Assembly (NCBI GenBank): GCA_965263365.1
Contig: OZ253672.1
Coordinates: 1,364,001 to 1,428,000 of the forward strand
Reading direction: 5' to 3'
Origin: CANMUM01 sp965263365
Lineage (GTDB): Bacteria > Pseudomonadota > Alphaproteobacteria > Rhodobacterales > Rhodobacteraceae
DNA length: 64,000 nucleotides
The stretch's first letter is position 1, and the number at the start of each line of letters is the position of its first letter. Position numbers and translations under genes: made by a program. Below the pieces are notes generated by a model that saw nothing but the letters and a program-made list of their open reading frames with translations, did not search any database and was not told the DNA's origin. Shown piece by piece: positions 61,109 through 64,000 of this stretch.

Positions 61109-61292
61109 TAACAACCGCTTACAATATCTTTTCAATTTTGATCAAATATAGCAATTAAAACAGCGCAAGACTTCAAGTATAGGTAATAAATGCTGACTTA
61201 AATGCTTGCAATATCACATGGGCGCACTATAAGAACCCTAAACTTTGCTGCAAAAGCGCACCCAATCATCATGTATTTAAGGGATTTTTATT

Positions 61293-62735
61293 ATGGCCAA
61301 ACAAGTGATGCTAAAATTCGTAGACAATGAACGTCAAATGCCAGAGAAACGAAGTGCGGATGAGCGCGCAGATGACTACGGCGAAATTTACCGCGAATTT
61401 GCGACAGAGAAAGCTAAGGAGCAAGCCGCGCGCTGCTCTCAGTGTGGCGTGCCATATTGCCTTACCCATTGCCCACTTCAAAACAATATTCCAGATTGGC
61501 TAAGACTGACGGCTGAGGGCCGCCTCGAAGAAGCTTATCAAGTTTCACAAGCCACAAATAATATGCCGGAAATTTGCGGGCGCATTTGCCCACAAGATCG
61601 CCTTTGCGAAGGAAGTTGCGTAATTGAACAATCCGGACATGGCACCGTAACAATTGGCGCGGTTGAAAAATATCTAACCGATAATGCTTGGGAAAACGGC
61701 TGGGTGACTGCGCGCGCAACAACGCGCAAAATGGACGAAAGCGTTGCGATTATCGGCGCAGGCCCCGCTGGTTTAGCGGCTGCTGATGAGTTATCTGCCA
61801 AGGGCTATAGGGTGACCGTATATGATAGGCAAGACCGTGTCGGTGGACTTCTCACCTACGGTATTCCAAGTTTTAAACTTGAAAAAGACGTCGTTTTGCG
61901 CCGCGCGAAGTTACTCGAATCCCAAGGTGTCGTCTTCGAACTTGGCGTTGAAATCGGATCGGAGATTTCTTTCGAAAGCCTTCGCGAAAAATTTGACGCC
62001 GTTCTCATTGCAACGGGCGTTTACAAAGCACGCGCCCTTAGTGGACCCGGCGCCAACATGCCGGGCATCGTTCAAGCGCTTGATTATTTAAAAGCTTCAA
62101 ACCGCGCGAATATGGGCGATAAAGTTGCTGAGCATGAAAACGGCAGCTTGTATGCGCAAGATAAAAATGTCGTCGTAGTGGGCGGGGGCGATACGGCAAT
62201 GGATTGCGTGAGAACCGCCATTCGTCAGGGCGCTAAATCAGTAAAATGTTTATACAGGCGCGACCGCGCCAACATGCCGGGCTCAGTGCGCGAGACCGCA
62301 AATGCGGAAGAAGAAGGCGTCCAATTTGAATGGCTAACTTTGCCGCAAGCCTTTGACGGTTCGGAGAAAATCGAGACGGTTCGTGCTGTAAAAATGGAAT
62401 TGGGGGCGCCTGATGCGTCTGGCCGTCGCGCGCCCGTTGAAATTAAAAATTCAGAATTCAATGAACCCGCAGACCTTGTGATCACGGCGCTCGGTTTTGA
62501 GCCAGAAGATATCCCTGCTCTTTTCGATTCTAATGAATTAAACGTCACGCGCTGGAATACGGTTCTCGTGGATCAGCCAGATTTTTCAACGTCTATCGAA
62601 GGCGTGTTTGCTGCGGGAGATATTGTAAGAGGTGCAAGTCTCGTTGTGTGGGCCATCAAAGAAGGGCGCGATGCGGCCAATGGTATTGTGAAATATCTGA
62701 ACACCAAAGCGGCTCAAAATACGGCTGCGCAATAA
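61293..62735 (+). CDS. gltD: Glutamate synthase small subunit
   Basis: FAD- and NADPH-binding beta subunit that passes electrons to GltB for glutamate formation from glutamine and 2-oxoglutarate. N-terminal iron-sulfur cysteines are in ARCSQCGVPYCLTHCPLQNN and GRICPQDRLCEGSC (residues 45-110). FAD-binding motif AIIGAGPAGLAAADEL (about 152) and NADPH-binding motif VVVVGGGDTAMDCVR (about 290) follow; the end shows GVFAAGDIVRGASLVVWA. At 480 aa, complete. It is 92 bp ahead of gltB. Confidence 0.96.
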   Translation: MAKQVMLKFVDNERQMPEKRSADERADDYGEIYREFATEKAKEQAARCSQCGVPYCLTHCPLQNNIPDWLRLTAEGRLEEAYQVSQATNNMPEICGRICPQDRLCEGSCVIEQSGHGTVTIGAVEKYLTDNAWENGWVTARATTRKMDESVAIIGAGPAGLAAADELSAKGYRVTVYDRQDRVGGLLTYGIPSFKLEKDVVLRRAKLLESQGVVFELGVEIGSEISFESLREKFDAVLIATGVYKARALSGPGANMPGIVQALDYLKASNRANMGDKVAEHENGSLYAQDKNVVVVGGGDTAMDCVRTAIRQGAKSVKCLYRRDRANMPGSVRETANAEEEGVQFEWLTLPQAFDGSEKIETVRAVKMELGAPDASGRRAPVEIKNSEFNEPADLVITALGFEPEDIPALFDSNELNVTRWNTVLVDQPDFSTSIEGVFAAGDIVRGASLVVWAIKEGRDAANGIVKYLNTKAAQNTAAQ

Positions 62736-62827
62736 AAAAACGAACCGCATTAAGTACGATTTTAAATTTGATAACATCAGACAAAGAAGTCATCCAAACT
62801 TCACGACTGACAGAACGGGATAGAGAA

Positions 62828-64000
62828 ATGAACAGACAAAACTGGCTAGAAAACCAAATCAACGCAAGAAAATATCTTGAAGAAGAAGGGCTTTACGACC
62901 CCTCTCTTGAACATGACGCTTGTGGGGTTGGTCTTGTCGTGTCGATTGACGGCAAAGCATCGAGAGACGTGGTGGAGATGGGAATTTCTGCGCTTAAAGC
63001 GGTGTGGCATCGCGGTGCAGTTGATGCCGACGGCAAAACAGGCGATGGGGCTGGTATTCATATCGAAATTCCGGTGAATTTTTTTTACGACCAAATTCAA
63101 CGTACTGGGCATAGCGCTGACAAATCTCGTTTGATTGCGGTTGGTCAAGTCTTTTTGCCACGCACGGATTTTGCAGCCCAAGAGCGCGCGCGCACGATCG
63201 TTGAGAGCGAAGTCCTTCGCATGGGCCATAATATATACGGATGGCGCCAAGTGCCTGTAAATATTTCATGCCTCGGCAATAAAGCGAGCGCAACACGCCC
63301 AGAAATCGAACAAATTTTGATCGGAGATGGCAAAGAGCTTTCAAGTGAAGAATTTGAAAGAGAACTCTTCATCATTCGTCGTCGGATTGAAAAAGCGGTT
63401 GAAAGCTCGGGCTTGCAAGGATTTTACGTGTGCTCGCTTTCCTGTCGCTCAATTATCTACAAGGGCATGATGCTTGCCGAAGATGTGTCTACTTTCTATC
63501 TCGATCTCCTTGACGAGCGTATCGAAAGCACTTTTGCAATTTATCACCAACGCTATTCGACAAATACGTTCCCACAATGGTGGCTCGCTCAACCCTTCAG
63601 AATGCTTGCCCATAACGGAGAAATCAATACGCTTAAAGGGAATGTAAATTGGATGAAATCGCATGAAATCCGCATGACATCCAATAGCTTTGGCGATGCT
63701 GCGGACGACATAAAACCGATCGTCCAAGCCGGCGCGTCCGATTCGGGAGCGCTTGATAATGTATTTGAAGTCATGGTGCGTGCTGGTCGCTCTGCGCCAA
63801 TGGTCAAAACAATGCTTGTTCCCGAAAGCTGGTCGAATGATCAAGAAGGGCAAATGCCAGATGCATGGAAATTTATGTATGCCTATGCAAATTCCGTGAT
63901 GGAGCCATGGGATGGTCCAGCAGCACTTGCCATGACCGACGGAAGATGGGTTTGTGCTGGGCTTGATCGAAACGGCCTCCGCCCCTGTCGTTATGTGATT
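62828..64000 (+). CDS. gltB: Glutamate synthase large subunit, N-terminal part
   Basis: Only 391 codons are in the window; the frame is open at the right edge. The glutaminase (class II amidotransferase) domain is visible. A propeptide of 31 residues precedes the nucleophile Cys32 in HDACGVGLVVS. WHRGAVDADGKTGDGAGIHI and YHQRYSTNTFPQWWLAQPFR (about 240-259) follow, then LAHNGEINTLKGNVNWM and LDRNGLRPCRYV. The ATG at 62828 has a purine-rich GGGATAGAG upstream. It forms a unit with gltD for ammonia assimilation. Confidence 0.96.
   Translation, partial: MNRQNWLENQINARKYLEEEGLYDPSLEHDACGVGLVVSIDGKASRDVVEMGISALKAVWHRGAVDADGKTGDGAGIHIEIPVNFFYDQIQRTGHSADKSRLIAVGQVFLPRTDFAAQERARTIVESEVLRMGHNIYGWRQVPVNISCLGNKASATRPEIEQILIGDGKELSSEEFERELFIIRRRIEKAVESSGLQGFYVCSLSCRSIIYKGMMLAEDVSTFYLDLLDERIESTFAIYHQRYSTNTFPQWWLAQPFRMLAHNGEINTLKGNVNWMKSHEIRMTSNSFGDAADDIKPIVQAGASDSGALDNVFEVMVRAGRSAPMVKTMLVPESWSNDQEGQMPDAWKFMYAYANSVMEPWDGPAALAMTDGRWVCAGLDRNGLRPCRYVI

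Overview
The window is a piece of an alphaproteobacterial chromosome, most likely Rhodobacterales. The support is gene content and order: addAB next to tsaE and a divergent regB / senC-regA redox cluster, a rimP-nusA-ylxR-infB operon, rpoD-dnaG-DUF6476, a C-terminal Hint_2 protein and DUF3768. The base composition is fairly AT-rich for that group. Genus cannot be read from this sequence.

Layout. 1-1.5 kb: end of a WecA/MraY-like sugar-phosphate transferase, then galE. 1.5-12.7 kb: on the minus strand regB, tsaE, an AmgK-like kinase, a MurU-like nucleotidyltransferase, addB, addA and trxA, mostly overlapping; divergent from regB are senC and regA. 12.7-13.6 kb has no convincing gene. 13.6-15.7 kb: a protein of seven acidic EF-hand-like repeats ending in a Hint domain. 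15.9-18 kb: a secreted PhoX/DUF839-like protein behind a Pho-box-like site.

18.3-32.5 kb is a mobile island ending 12 bp from the 3' end of a tRNA-Lys gene. It holds a decayed Tn7-like transposon (ner, tnsA, tnsB, tnsC, tniQ, most of them visibly broken), cargo genes (DUF3768, DUF3885), a second Tn7-like left end with a ner gene, two Tn7-like right ends, an intact GC-richer beta-glucoside operon (bglA, CUT1 ABC transporter, LacI regulator) and an IS6-family element with a remnant of a second copy. The two left ends share the same spacing of three candidate TnsB sites (65 and 22 bp) but carry different site sequences. This is the most unusual part of the window.

32.5-64 kb returns to core genes: infB-ylxR-nusA-rimP with an intrinsic terminator in its leader; a lipoprotein; a TetR regulator and divergent membrane protein; an IS5 scrap; a small CHAT/caspase-like protein whose start overlaps the rpoD stop; rpoD, dnaG, DUF6476, an RluA-family synthase; rnr (short N-terminus), topA; pdxJ, rsh, rpoZ, folK; a NYN-domain protein, ispH, rnhA; rsmD, a DUF482 acyltransferase, a RidA protein; an MlaC-like protein, uppP; gltD and the start of gltB. 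Together these cover translation, transcription, replication priming, stringent response, isoprenoid and lipid carrier recycling, and ammonia assimilation.
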